DNA from: Gaetbulibacter sp. 4G1
Lineage (GTDB): Bacteria > Bacteroidota > Bacteroidia > Flavobacteriales > Flavobacteriaceae
Direction of reading: 5' to 3'
Assembly (NCBI RefSeq): GCF_002741945.1
Contig: NZ_MDVN01000022.1
Coordinates: forward strand, 558,001 to 622,000
DNA: 64,000 nt
Part shown: one piece after another, positions 49,789 to 58,782 of the stretch
How positions within the stretch are numbered: position 1 is the stretch's first letter
How the letters are laid out: each line of letters starts with the position of its first letter
The notes under the pieces: model-generated
The model's database searches: none
The model's input: the letters and a program-made list of their open reading frames with translations, nothing else
What the model was told of the DNA's origin: nothing
Translations under genes and position numbers: made by a program

Positions 49789-51807
49789 TTAATCTTGCGT
49801 TAATAACATAATTAGGTGTGCAGCACTCCAGCTAAAGTTTTCTGCATTTAAACCTTCACCTGTTAGAGGGTGATAGTTTTCCCTTATAGATTTTCCTTTG
49901 CCCAATATTCCATCTGCACCTTCAATAATTTGAATCGTTGCTTTATCTGCTTCATCATTAAAACCATAATTACGCAGTCCTTTTACTCCAAAATAGGCTT
50001 GATCCAACCAATTTGGACCTCTCCAATACCCCTCTAACGGATCAAACCTGTTATGATCAGCACTCATGGTTTGAAAAGGCACTTTTGTATAGAATTTTTT
50101 AGGATTCATCATTTTTTCCTTTACTGCCTTTGCTTGCTCTTGTGTTGCTGCATTAGCCCAAAGAGCAGTCCAACCTTCACTACCTTCTCCTTTAATAAAA
50201 ATGTCTCCATCTATATTTGTGTCATAAAACCAGCCATCTATAGTATCGAAAAATTGAGATTGAATTTTTGTTTTTAAAATTTCTGCATCATTTTTATAAG
50301 TCTTTACATCATCAAGCTTATTTATAACCAGTGCTAATTCACTTAAATACAGCTTTTCGGCATACAAATATGCATTTAAATCTACACTTTCTTGATTTAA
50401 AGAGTAGGCATTTTCTTCGTTTTTAAGAATTTTCGAGTTATCAAAACGAATAGCATTGTCCATACCGCTTTCCCATTTTGCCGCTAATAAAGAACCATCG
50501 GTAGAGCCATATTCACACAAACCATCTTGATCATGATCACGCTTGTTATACCACCATTCATGGTATTTTTTAAGTTTTGGGTAGAATTCTTTAACAAATT
50601 CATCATCTCCGTCCTTTTTATAAATTTTAGCTACTGCCCATGCGGAAAGTGGCGGTTTGGTATCACGATAGTTATGGGCTTCAATAGTTGTATCTCTATA
50701 AACGCAATCTACTATAAACCCATCATCCTTTTGAAAATCAAACATAGCACGCATTTGATTTTTAGCCAGATTAGTATCGTAGTACGAAAGCCCAACGGCA
50801 TGTTTCCATGAGTCCCAAGACCAAAATCCATTAAACCACTCGTAATGGTAACTAGGAAATAAACCTTCATACTTTAACTCGCCGGCTGCCAAACGCCAAT
50901 TATTTTGTAATGTTAAATGTGCTTTTGCTAAGACATTTGCATATTTACCGCCTTTAAATTGTGGTTTTTTGTTTTTAATTATTGATTGAAGTTGAGATTC
51001 TTTTTCAATTTTTCGCACTTCTAGAACAGAATCAAAGTCCACACTTGCAATCTGCTCTTGTTCTTCTTCCCAAGAATATTCTGGAAAAATAAAGGTAATA
51101 GTTATTACGACTTCCTTGGTTTGATTTGGTTCTAAATTGAAACTGCTTCTTGCTTTGTATTGCAAAGAATCAACTAATTCTATATGACCTTTCTTGGGAA
51201 AAGTTAAATAGCCCTTAGCATTTGTGTTTGAAGAATTTACTTTGATGATATTATCACTTTTTGAAAGCGAAATACCATCTACCAATATAGGAGAATGGCC
51301 CCACAAAAGCTCAAAATTGACACTCTCATTGCTAGTATTCTTTATCTTAGTTTGCAATAAAGCCGTATGCCCATTTTTAAAAACTAATTTTTCCAAAACT
51401 AATACGTTATCTTCTGAGTAACGCTGTTCTAAATGACTTGAATAACTATAGCCCTTTTCTCTTTTTAATGACACAAAATTATTGTTGATTTTTATTATCG
51501 TATTTATTAGAGATCCAGATAACCAAACTCCATTTTGTTGTGTCATTAAAAATGGGCCTGAAAAGCCAATAGATTCATTTGGTTCTTCATGCAATCCAAA
51601 CGCAAACCAAGCGCCTTGGTCAGAAAACATTAAACCAGATTTATCTACAGAATGTTTGGGAGTAATGCTATAATCAAGAATATTTTTACTATGCTTTAGC
51701 GCTCGATATTCCTTATCAACTTTTATTGATTCTTTAGAATTATTACATCCAATGCTTAAAATAAAAATTAAGACAATTATAAATTGATAGGCTTTATTTA
51801 TACTCAT
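49789..51807 (-). CDS. GH63/GH37-like alpha-glucosidase lipoprotein
   Basis: A 672-residue lipoprotein. The ATG at 51807 (MSINKAYQFIIVLIFILSIGC) gives a lipobox Cys at residue 21; a TTG at 51822 is unlikely. The C-terminal two thirds is a six-hairpin (alpha/alpha) barrel of the trehalase/GH63 type, with FNGFWSWDSWKHAVG, KPPLSAWAVAKIY, and GLCEYGSTDGSLLAAKWESG with MDNAIRF. The N-terminal 250 residues form a beta-sandwich domain. YgjK-like glucosidases and mannosylglycerate hydrolases share this fold. The gene directly abuts the fusion gene (TAA followed by ATG) and heads the operon. Its promoter region carries the candidate operator. Confidence 0.85.
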   Translation of the reverse strand: MSINKAYQFIIVLIFILSIGCNNSKESIKVDKEYRALKHSKNILDYSITPKHSVDKSGLMFSDQGAWFAFGLHEEPNESIGFSGPFLMTQQNGVWLSGSLINTIIKINNNFVSLKREKGYSYSSHLEQRYSEDNVLVLEKLVFKNGHTALLQTKIKNTSNESVNFELLWGHSPILVDGISLSKSDNIIKVNSSNTNAKGYLTFPKKGHIELVDSLQYKARSSFNLEPNQTKEVVITITFIFPEYSWEEEQEQIASVDFDSVLEVRKIEKESQLQSIIKNKKPQFKGGKYANVLAKAHLTLQNNWRLAAGELKYEGLFPSYHYEWFNGFWSWDSWKHAVGLSYYDTNLAKNQMRAMFDFQKDDGFIVDCVYRDTTIEAHNYRDTKPPLSAWAVAKIYKKDGDDEFVKEFYPKLKKYHEWWYNKRDHDQDGLCEYGSTDGSLLAAKWESGMDNAIRFDNSKILKNEENAYSLNQESVDLNAYLYAEKLYLSELALVINKLDDVKTYKNDAEILKTKIQSQFFDTIDGWFYDTNIDGDIFIKGEGSEGWTALWANAATQEQAKAVKEKMMNPKKFYTKVPFQTMSADHNRFDPLEGYWRGPNWLDQAYFGVKGLRNYGFNDEADKATIQIIEGADGILGKGKSIRENYHPLTGEGLNAENFSWSAAHLIMLLTQD

Positions 51808-51911
51808 TTTATAATATTCCAATATAATAGGTTATAGTCATAAATCTTAATTTTTATATAAAAACAGATTCCAACAAATTTCGATTATTTTTTTTAAATA
51901 ACTCGAAAATG

Positions 51912-51928
51912 ACCTTTACTTGACCTTT
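51912..51928 (-). promoter_or_regulatory. Candidate operator upstream of the GH63-like operon (AAAGGT repeat)
   Basis: On the minus strand this reads AAAGGTCAAGTAAAGGT, two AAAGGT hexamers 11 bases apart. It lies 104 bases before the GH63-like start and 33 bases from a downstream TTTG (51878-51875) that could be its -7 element. The identical 17-mer occurs upstream of susC. Confidence 0.7.
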
Positions 51929-52048
51929 CATTTTTGTTTTTTAAAAATTATGTTAATCAATAATAATATCGATATTTGCAATAGGTTTTTATACAAACCA
52001 ACAGCTATTCAATCTTTATTAATTAATAAAATTTACATTAATATACTT

Positions 52049-53731
52049 ATGAGACCTGTTTTTTTAATACTAATATTTATAGGGTTTGCTACTCATGCAC
52101 AAACTAATATATGGGATGAAAACCCAAATGATTCTCAAATAGAACTGGATAGTTTATTAACTATTTTACCTTACTCAACAGGCAAAGATAAAATACCATT
52201 ACTAAACAGAGTAGCAGAGATTTACTGGTCTATAAATCCAGACAAAACTATAGAATACGCAAATGAGGCCTTACAATTATCCTTAGAATTTAACGATAAA
52301 AGTCAGGAAGGGTTAGCTCTTATTAACCTCTGTCAAGGCTATTTATTTAATGACTTTTACGACAAAGCATTACAGTTAGGATTACAATCATTAGAAATTA
52401 GAAAAGAAATAGGAAACGACTATGATTTGGCTTTTACACTGCGCACTCTAGGTTGGTTGTATTATGATATTGGCTATTTTGACAAAGCGCTTCAATACCA
52501 TACAGAGACTTTAAAAATACATGAAAGAATCGACGACAGACAACGCATTGCCTATAGCTATAATAGTATTGGATTAATTCATGAGCACAAAGGGGATTGC
52601 AATTTAGCATTATCTTTTTTTAAGAAATCATTAGAATTAAAAAAAGAGTTTAACAATAAAGATAGGATTGCCGAAACCATGAAAAACATGGGCATTTGCT
52701 ATCGCAAGATTAACGAACTTGATTATGCTAAGGATTTTTTAGAGTCTTCCTTAGATATTTCAAATCAAATTAAAGATTTGCAAAATAAAGTAGATATCTT
52801 AAATGAACTGTCGATAGTAAATTTAAAGCTTGGAAATTACAAAAAGTGCTATTCGTTATTAAGCGAATCTAGATTAATCATGGAAGGGTTAATGGATAAC
52901 AAAGAATGGGTTGTTGAGAATGATAGAATTTTGTCTGATTATTATTTAGCAATTGGAGATTATAAAGAAGCACTTTTAAACTATAAGAAGCATGCTGAAG
53001 CGAAATCTGAAATTTTTTCCAATAATAAAAGTGAAAAATTAACAGAAATGAGAACGCTTTATGAGGCTGAAAGAAGAGAGTCTGAGATTAAACTATTAGA
53101 GCAACAAAGAAACTTAGAAGCACAAAAGAGAGAGTCTTTATTAATTGGCTCAATACTATCGGTAATCATTGCAATTCTTGTTATAGTATCACTTTGGAAT
53201 AATATAAAAAAGAAAAAGGCTATATACGATCAAGGCAACAGGTTATCAAAAGAAAAACTAAAAACGCAATCTCTATTAAGAGAAAACCTTGAACATAAAT
53301 TGGAGTTTAGAATGAAAGAACTAACAAACTTAGCTTTGTTTATATCTCAAAGAACATCCATATATAAAGATCTTACAAAATCGTTAAAAGGCTTAAACTT
53401 TACCGATATAAACCAATTAAAAAAACATATTAATAGCCTCATAAAAGAGTATACATTTAAGTTTGACTTTAACGAGGATATACAGAGGTTCCATACAAAT
53501 GTTGAAACTCTTCAAAGTGAATTTTTATTTAGAATTAAAGAGAAATACCCTCATTTAACTAATAAAGATATCCAGCTAGCTGTGCAGGTAAAACTTAAAT
53601 TGAGTTCTAAAGAAATAGCAAATATTAATAATATTTCTTTAAACTCTGTAGAAATTGGCAGGCATCGATTAAGAAAAAAATTGAATTTAAACACAAAAGA
53701 CAATCTTGTTAGCTTCTTAGAAAACATTTAG
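52049..53731 (+). CDS. TPR-domain membrane regulator with LuxR-like HTH
   Basis: A 560-residue regulator. The start ATG at 52049 (MRPVFLILIFIGFATHAQ) supplies a signal peptide; a frame extending 43 codons upstream is less likely. A periplasmic TPR array covers residues about 35-330 (FDKALQYHTETLKIHERI is a typical unit). One membrane segment follows at about 364-386 (IGSILSVIIAILVIVSLWN), then a cytoplasmic coiled coil and a LuxR/GerE-like helix-turn-helix at about 504-560 (LSSKEIANINNISLNSVEIG). This architecture is common beside utilisation loci in Flavobacteriia. It is divergent from the GH63-like operon and upstream of susC, and both carry the 17-base repeat it may bind. Confidence 0.82.
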   Translation: MRPVFLILIFIGFATHAQTNIWDENPNDSQIELDSLLTILPYSTGKDKIPLLNRVAEIYWSINPDKTIEYANEALQLSLEFNDKSQEGLALINLCQGYLFNDFYDKALQLGLQSLEIRKEIGNDYDLAFTLRTLGWLYYDIGYFDKALQYHTETLKIHERIDDRQRIAYSYNSIGLIHEHKGDCNLALSFFKKSLELKKEFNNKDRIAETMKNMGICYRKINELDYAKDFLESSLDISNQIKDLQNKVDILNELSIVNLKLGNYKKCYSLLSESRLIMEGLMDNKEWVVENDRILSDYYLAIGDYKEALLNYKKHAEAKSEIFSNNKSEKLTEMRTLYEAERRESEIKLLEQQRNLEAQKRESLLIGSILSVIIAILVIVSLWNNIKKKKAIYDQGNRLSKEKLKTQSLLRENLEHKLEFRMKELTNLALFISQRTSIYKDLTKSLKGLNFTDINQLKKHINSLIKEYTFKFDFNEDIQRFHTNVETLQSEFLFRIKEKYPHLTNKDIQLAVQVKLKLSSKEIANINNISLNSVEIGRHRLRKKLNLNTKDNLVSFLENI

Positions 53732-53814
53732 ATTTTCAAAAGTATTTAAACCCTTCCTTATACCGTTTATCAATTTGTCCAAAGTTTTTTAATTCTAGTC
53801 TTTTACACTATAAT

Positions 53815-53856
53815 TGACACCTGACACCTGACACCTGACACCTGACACCTGACACC
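53815..53856. repeat. Six tandem copies of the heptamer TGACACC
   Basis: TGACACC is repeated six times without interruption between 53815 and 53856, in the 318-base gap between the regulator gene and susC. It is not multiple of three and lies outside coding sequence. No clear structural role is visible. Confidence 0.95.
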
Positions 53857-53931
53857 TAAACAACAACCTTACACTTCTTCTGTTATTATACCTCTTAAAA
53901 AAATTTAAAAAAAGATATTTGAACAAAATGT

Positions 53932-53948
53932 AAAGGTCAAGTAAAGGT
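53932..53948 (+). promoter_or_regulatory. Candidate operator upstream of susC (AAAGGT repeat)
   Basis: AAAGGTCAAGTAAAGGT, identical to the minus-strand sequence at 51912-51928. It lies 101 bases before the susC start and 34 bases from the TTTG at 53983-53986, against 104 and 33 at the other site. The position is that of an activator site just upstream of the core promoter. Confidence 0.72.
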
Positions 53949-54049
53949 ATATTTTGAGGTTTTATCTGAAAATAGTTCAATATTTGATAACACTTAAGCC
54001 CGCACTCAATCTTAAGAGCTGGGTTCTGACTAACAAATAAACTATTAAT

Positions 54050-57000
54050 ATGAAAAAAAAACAATCAAAAAACCAAAAACACTCTTTTAACGGTCTGTTT
54101 TTATTGCTTTTTATGTTTGTAACATTTGGGTTTACTTCTAGTGCTTTTTCTCAAAGTATTGTAGTAAACGGAACCGTTACTGATAATGCTGGAATACCCC
54201 TTCCAGGAGCAACAGTTACTATTAAAAACAATCAAACCGTTGGAGTACAAACTGACTTTGAAGGATCCTATTCAATCGAGGTGCCAAATCAACAAACTGT
54301 ATTAGTTTATAGTTTTTTAGGATTTTTAACTAAAGAAATTGTTGTTGCAAATCAAACAACTATAAATGTGTCTTTAGAAGAAAATGCAGAAAGCTTAGAC
54401 GAAATTGTTTTGGTAGGTTTCGGTACTCAAAAAAGAGAAGAAGTAACAGCAGCAATTACATCAGTTGATGTTGCTGAGCTTCAAAAAATTCCAACTGCAG
54501 ATATTGCATCGTCTTTGCAAGGACAAGTTGCTGGCGTTAATGTAGCAGTAGCTAGTGGTGCTCCTGGAAGCGATCCTGTAATTAGAATTAGAGGTTTAGG
54601 AACTATTGGAAATAACAACCCTTTATATGTTATTGATGGTATTCCTGGAGATTTATCTTATATAAACCCAGCAGATATTGCTAATATAAGTATATTAAAA
54701 GATGCTTCAGCCGCTACAATTTATGGTTCAAGAGCTTCAAATGGTGTTGTTATTGTTACCACTAAAAGAGGAAAAACAGGTGAGCCAAAAGTGACTATAA
54801 ATTCATATCTAAGTACGCAATCAGTAAAAGATAATGTTGATGTTGCAAATAGAAGTCAACATGATCAAATTAAATTAGATGCTTACACTAATGCAGGCGT
54901 AACTCCAGCCCCATATTTAACAGATGGGGGGAGCTATGCTGATTCTGATTGGGTAGGATCATATATTGATACGGCCTTTGAACAAAAACACGATATTGGA
55001 ATATCTGGCGGAACAGAAAAGATGAATTACAACTTTTCTGCAGGTTATTTTGATAATTCAGGAACAGTAGTTAATACTGGGTTTGACAGATTAAGCACCC
55101 GTTTAAATATGGATTTTAATTTACTTGATGGTCGTTTAAAATTATCTCCAGGAATTAGTTACACTAGAGAGAATACGCGAGGTATTTTTGAACCTATCGG
55201 AGGTGGAAATGCAAGCTTTTCGCCATTTCTTCAAGTATATACGCAACTTCCTCATAAAGCTATTTATGATTCAAATTCAATTAACGGATTTGCTTCACCA
55301 GCTGCGAGCTTAGGTTCTGGAAATCCAATTGGAGAGGGCGAGTTAACTGATAGAATAAATCAAGATGACTATATGCAATTTAATATAGCAGCAGATTTAA
55401 AAATTATTGACGGATTAACATATAAATTTCAATATGGTGCTAATGTAGAGAATACTCATTTTTCATTCTTCTTGCCAACATATAATTTTGGTCCTCAAGC
55501 AACAAATGACAACCCTTTATTAAATGAATCAAGATCAAGAACAAACGAATGGACATTAAATAACACTTTAAATTATCGTAAAGCTTTTGGAGAGCATGAT
55601 ATTGATGTGTTACTAGGTGTGTCAAGAGAAAAAAGTCAATTTAGATCTGTTGGTGGGTCCAACAATACCTTAGCGTCTGATCAATTAAAAGCACTTAGCG
55701 CAGGAATTGGTGATGAGTCTTCTTTTGGATTTAATTCAACTAGCACATTACAATCTTATTTTGGTCGTATAAATTATGATTACAAAAACAAATACTATCT
55801 TCAAGGTAGTGTAAGACGTGACGGATCATCTCGCTTTGGTCCAGACAATAAGTATGGTAATTTTTATTCTTTATCTTTAGGTTGGGCCTTACACAATGAA
55901 GATTTTTTTGAATCAGATTTGTTTAGTCAAATAAAACCACGTTTTAGTTATGGTACTTTAGGTAACCAATTAATTGGTGATCATCTATTTTTAGCTAGAA
56001 TTGGTTCTGGTGGTCAACAGTTAAACTATCCTTTTGGAGAAGGGGTAAGCCAAAATGTTTTAGTAGGTGCTATCGCTACGTCTTTACCTACACCTGACAT
56101 ACAGTGGGAAGAAACAGCTACTACTAATATTGGTATAGACTTAGGGCTTTTAAATAACCGCATTAAGGCAACTTTTGATTATTTCATTTCAAAAACAACA
56201 GATATGCTAGTATCTGTGCCTATCCCTGCATCATCGGGAATTACATCTTTTCCATTAACAAATGGAGGTAATTTAGAAAACAAAGGCTGGGGATTATCTC
56301 TTAGCTATAGTAGTGACTCTGATAAAGATTTTACTTTTGATGTTTCTGCAAACATAAGTAGCTCAAAAAATAAAGTTACTAAACTTGGTGTTGCAAATGA
56401 ATCTTTTACCGATGGTTTTATTGAGTTTAATAACTTCCCTACTACAAGAACAGAAGTTGGTGGAGAAATTGGACGTTTTTATTTATTTGAAGCCGATGGA
56501 ATTTTTCAAAACCAAGCAGAAATTGATGCTCATGGTGTTCAACCAGATGCTGCTCCAGGTGACTTAAAGTTTACTGACATTAGCGGTAATGGATCTTTAG
56601 GTGACGAAGACAAACGTTATTTTGGAAGTGGACTACCAGATTTTGAATACGGTATAAACTTTAATGCCAAATACAAAAACTTTGATGCTAGTTTATTCTT
56701 TCAAGGTACGCAAGGCAACAAAATTTTTAATGGTATGAAAATGTGGTTGTATAGATCAGACAGACAAAATATGTCTGCAGACTTAGTAAATGCATGGACA
56801 CCACAAAATACAGGTTCAAACATTCCTAGAAATGTATTTGGAGACCCAAATAATAATATTCGTCCTTCAAGTTATTTCTTAGAAGATGGATCATACTTTA
56901 GATTAAAAAACATACAAATAGGCTATACATTACCAGAAACTGTAACTTCTAAAATAGCGATATCAAATGCTAGAGTATATATTACCGCAAGTAATTTATT

Positions 57001-57127
57001 TACAATTACAGATTATTCAGGTTTCGATCCAGGACTTGCAAATGGAGGTACATTTACAAGAGGTGTTGATAGAGGGTTTTACCCATTATCTAAGTCGTTC
57101 ATATTAGGTGTAAATCTATCACTGTAA
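54050..57127 (+). CDS. SusC/RagA-type TonB-linked outer-membrane transporter
   Basis: A 1025-residue TonB-dependent glycan importer. A signal peptide (to about residue 35, SSAFSQ) is followed by a carboxypeptidase-regulatory-like domain (VVNGTVTDNAGIPLPGATV to about 115), then the plug domain (LDEIVLVGFGTQKREEV, through GQVAGVNVAVASGAPG, IRIRGLGTIGNNNPLYVIDG, to SNGVVIVTTKRGK). The rest is the 22-strand barrel, ending FILGVNLSL with the usual terminal aromatic-rich strands. It works with the SusD lipoprotein encoded 25 bases downstream. The substrate is not evident; the accompanying GH63-like, GH31 and GH2 enzymes suggest an alpha-glucan or galactose-bearing glycan. Confidence 0.97.
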   Translation: MKKKQSKNQKHSFNGLFLLLFMFVTFGFTSSAFSQSIVVNGTVTDNAGIPLPGATVTIKNNQTVGVQTDFEGSYSIEVPNQQTVLVYSFLGFLTKEIVVANQTTINVSLEENAESLDEIVLVGFGTQKREEVTAAITSVDVAELQKIPTADIASSLQGQVAGVNVAVASGAPGSDPVIRIRGLGTIGNNNPLYVIDGIPGDLSYINPADIANISILKDASAATIYGSRASNGVVIVTTKRGKTGEPKVTINSYLSTQSVKDNVDVANRSQHDQIKLDAYTNAGVTPAPYLTDGGSYADSDWVGSYIDTAFEQKHDIGISGGTEKMNYNFSAGYFDNSGTVVNTGFDRLSTRLNMDFNLLDGRLKLSPGISYTRENTRGIFEPIGGGNASFSPFLQVYTQLPHKAIYDSNSINGFASPAASLGSGNPIGEGELTDRINQDDYMQFNIAADLKIIDGLTYKFQYGANVENTHFSFFLPTYNFGPQATNDNPLLNESRSRTNEWTLNNTLNYRKAFGEHDIDVLLGVSREKSQFRSVGGSNNTLASDQLKALSAGIGDESSFGFNSTSTLQSYFGRINYDYKNKYYLQGSVRRDGSSRFGPDNKYGNFYSLSLGWALHNEDFFESDLFSQIKPRFSYGTLGNQLIGDHLFLARIGSGGQQLNYPFGEGVSQNVLVGAIATSLPTPDIQWEETATTNIGIDLGLLNNRIKATFDYFISKTTDMLVSVPIPASSGITSFPLTNGGNLENKGWGLSLSYSSDSDKDFTFDVSANISSSKNKVTKLGVANESFTDGFIEFNNFPTTRTEVGGEIGRFYLFEADGIFQNQAEIDAHGVQPDAAPGDLKFTDISGNGSLGDEDKRYFGSGLPDFEYGINFNAKYKNFDASLFFQGTQGNKIFNGMKMWLYRSDRQNMSADLVNAWTPQNTGSNIPRNVFGDPNNNIRPSSYFLEDGSYFRLKNIQIGYTLPETVTSKIAISNARVYITASNLFTITDYSGFDPGLANGGTFTRGVDRGFYPLSKSFILGVNLSL

Positions 57128-57152
57128 TTTTAAAAATTTAAAAAATAGAACA

Positions 57153-58673
57153 ATGAAAAAAATTAGATATATAATTACAATTGTATTCTTTATAGGGTTT
57201 TTAAATTCATGTAGCGATGATTTTATTAATGTTGAAAATAAGGAAGTTTTAACTGAAGAAAGTTTTTGGCAAACTGAAGATCATGCTATGCAAGCCTTAA
57301 CTGCTGCTTATGGCGCTATGCAAAGTGCCACTGGAAGTAAATGGGCCTTTTTTGAAGAAATGTACACTGCTATGTCGTATAGAGCTGATGATGTTGTTAA
57401 TAACACAGCTGAAACTTATGGGCGTTCATTAGCCAGTTTTACAAACACAACAGAAGAGAGCGGACCTTATAATATATGGCGAGCAAGTTATGCTGGAATT
57501 GGTAGAGCAAATCAAATTTTACAAAAGGTCCCAGAAATGGAAGCTTTGTCAAGTGATGTTAAAAATAATCTTATTGCTGAAGCTAAATTCTTAAGAGCAT
57601 ACTATTATTTTTGGTTAGTAACTGGTTTTGAAAATGTACCATTAATAACTAAATTTAGTGGTGAAACTGCTGATTTATTCCCTAGCCAAGCAGCGCCTTC
57701 AGCTGTTTGGGCGCAAATAGAAACAGATCTTACCGAAGCAGAAGCTGGTTTACCTACTAGTTATCCGTCAGAATGGAAAGGTAGAGCAACTCAAGGTGCG
57801 GCTAAAGCGCTTTTAGGAAAAGTATATTTGTTTCAAGAAAAATGGGGACAAGCCGAAACTAAATTACAAGAAGTTACAGGTATGGGCTATTCATTATTAC
57901 CAAATTACGCCGATAATTTCAATGGAAATGCTGAAAACGGTAGCGAAAGTGTTTTTGAAATTCAATTCACCGGAGATCGCTCTAACGGAAATGATGAACG
58001 TCAAGTATTTAATTTCCAAGTATCTCCTTACGCGTTTGGTGGCTGGGAACTATTTTACCCTTCGCAATGGTTAGTTGATGAAATGAAAACTGATTTAACT
58101 TCAGGTGGAGAAATTAGTGATCGTGCTTATGAAAGTATCTTCTTTGATGACCCTAACTCTGAAATGTATAGTAGAGCTGATGATGCTGTAGTATCTTATG
58201 CAACAGTTCAGGCCGATTTAAATCATCCAAAATATTTTAAAAAGTATGCATTTAATCAAGATACTAATTTCTATAACGGAACGAACTTATCTGTAATTCG
58301 TTATGCTGATGTGTTGCTTATGTATGCTGAAGCATTGAATGAAAACGACAAAACAACTTTAGCAATAGATCAAGTTAATATTGTAAGGCAACGTGGTGGT
58401 GCCGTAGATTTAGGTGTGATGACCAAAGATGAATTACGAACACAAATACGTCATCATGAGCGCCCTGTAGAACTCGCCATGGAGTTTGGTATTCGTTGGT
58501 TCGATTTATATAGATGGCAAAGAGGAGCTACAGAAACAGAATCTATTAAAGCCACTTTGGAAGCTCATAACAAACCATTTGCAGAAAATTTTCAAGATAA
58601 ACATATAGTATTTCCTATACCTCTACAAGAGATAAATATAAATACCAATTTAAACCCAAACCCTGGTTGGTAA
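57153..58673 (+). CDS. SusD/RagB-type glycan-binding lipoprotein
   Basis: A 506-residue outer-membrane lipoprotein that caps the SusC barrel and binds the glycan. The lipobox Cys20 is followed by SDD, a lipoprotein-export-type acidic tail that places it on the cell surface. The N-terminal half carries the TPR-like helices (ESFWQTEDHAMQALTAAYGAM, then AEAKFLRAYYYFWLV), and the C-terminus has the conserved RYADVLLMYAEALNE and the MEFGIRWFDLYRW motif of the SusD family. It directly follows susC and is followed by a terminator, so the pair forms the core of the utilisation operon. Confidence 0.97.
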   Translation: MKKIRYIITIVFFIGFLNSCSDDFINVENKEVLTEESFWQTEDHAMQALTAAYGAMQSATGSKWAFFEEMYTAMSYRADDVVNNTAETYGRSLASFTNTTEESGPYNIWRASYAGIGRANQILQKVPEMEALSSDVKNNLIAEAKFLRAYYYFWLVTGFENVPLITKFSGETADLFPSQAAPSAVWAQIETDLTEAEAGLPTSYPSEWKGRATQGAAKALLGKVYLFQEKWGQAETKLQEVTGMGYSLLPNYADNFNGNAENGSESVFEIQFTGDRSNGNDERQVFNFQVSPYAFGGWELFYPSQWLVDEMKTDLTSGGEISDRAYESIFFDDPNSEMYSRADDAVVSYATVQADLNHPKYFKKYAFNQDTNFYNGTNLSVIRYADVLLMYAEALNENDKTTLAIDQVNIVRQRGGAVDLGVMTKDELRTQIRHHERPVELAMEFGIRWFDLYRWQRGATETESIKATLEAHNKPFAENFQDKHIVFPIPLQEININTNLNPNPGW

Positions 58674-58717
58674 AAACTTAAATTACAGAGTTAGTTTTTA
58701 AATAGTTTCTTAACTGA

Positions 58718-58760
58718 AAGCGCCTAGGGATTAACTATATTCCTAGGTGTTTTTTATTTT
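58718..58760 (+). terminator. Terminator after susD
   Basis: CGCCTAGG (58721-58728) and CCTAGGTG (58742-58749) form a stem with one mismatch around an AT-rich loop, followed by a run of T. It partly uncouples the downstream lipoprotein gene from susCD. Confidence 0.78.
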
Positions 58761-58782
58761 TATGCTTGTTAAAACCCTTTTA

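Larger units (their letters stand above)
53732..54049. other. Regulatory gap between the regulator gene and susC
   Basis: A 318-base gap holding the heptamer repeat, the 17-base operator candidate, an imperfect -7 element (AATATTTG, ending 53986) and a leader with an imperfect hairpin formed by AAGCCCGCACTC and GAGCTGGGTT. No gene is supported. Confidence 0.6.

Noticed and set aside
53815-53856. Heptamer repeats as replication iterons or a phase-variable coding tract
   Set aside because: There is no replication gene or AT-rich opening element, and the repeat is outside any supported gene.
53982-54040. A structured leader or riboswitch before susC
   Set aside because: The stem between AAGCCCGCACTC and GAGCTGGGTT needs several bulges and has no terminator or known motif; kept only as a weak note.
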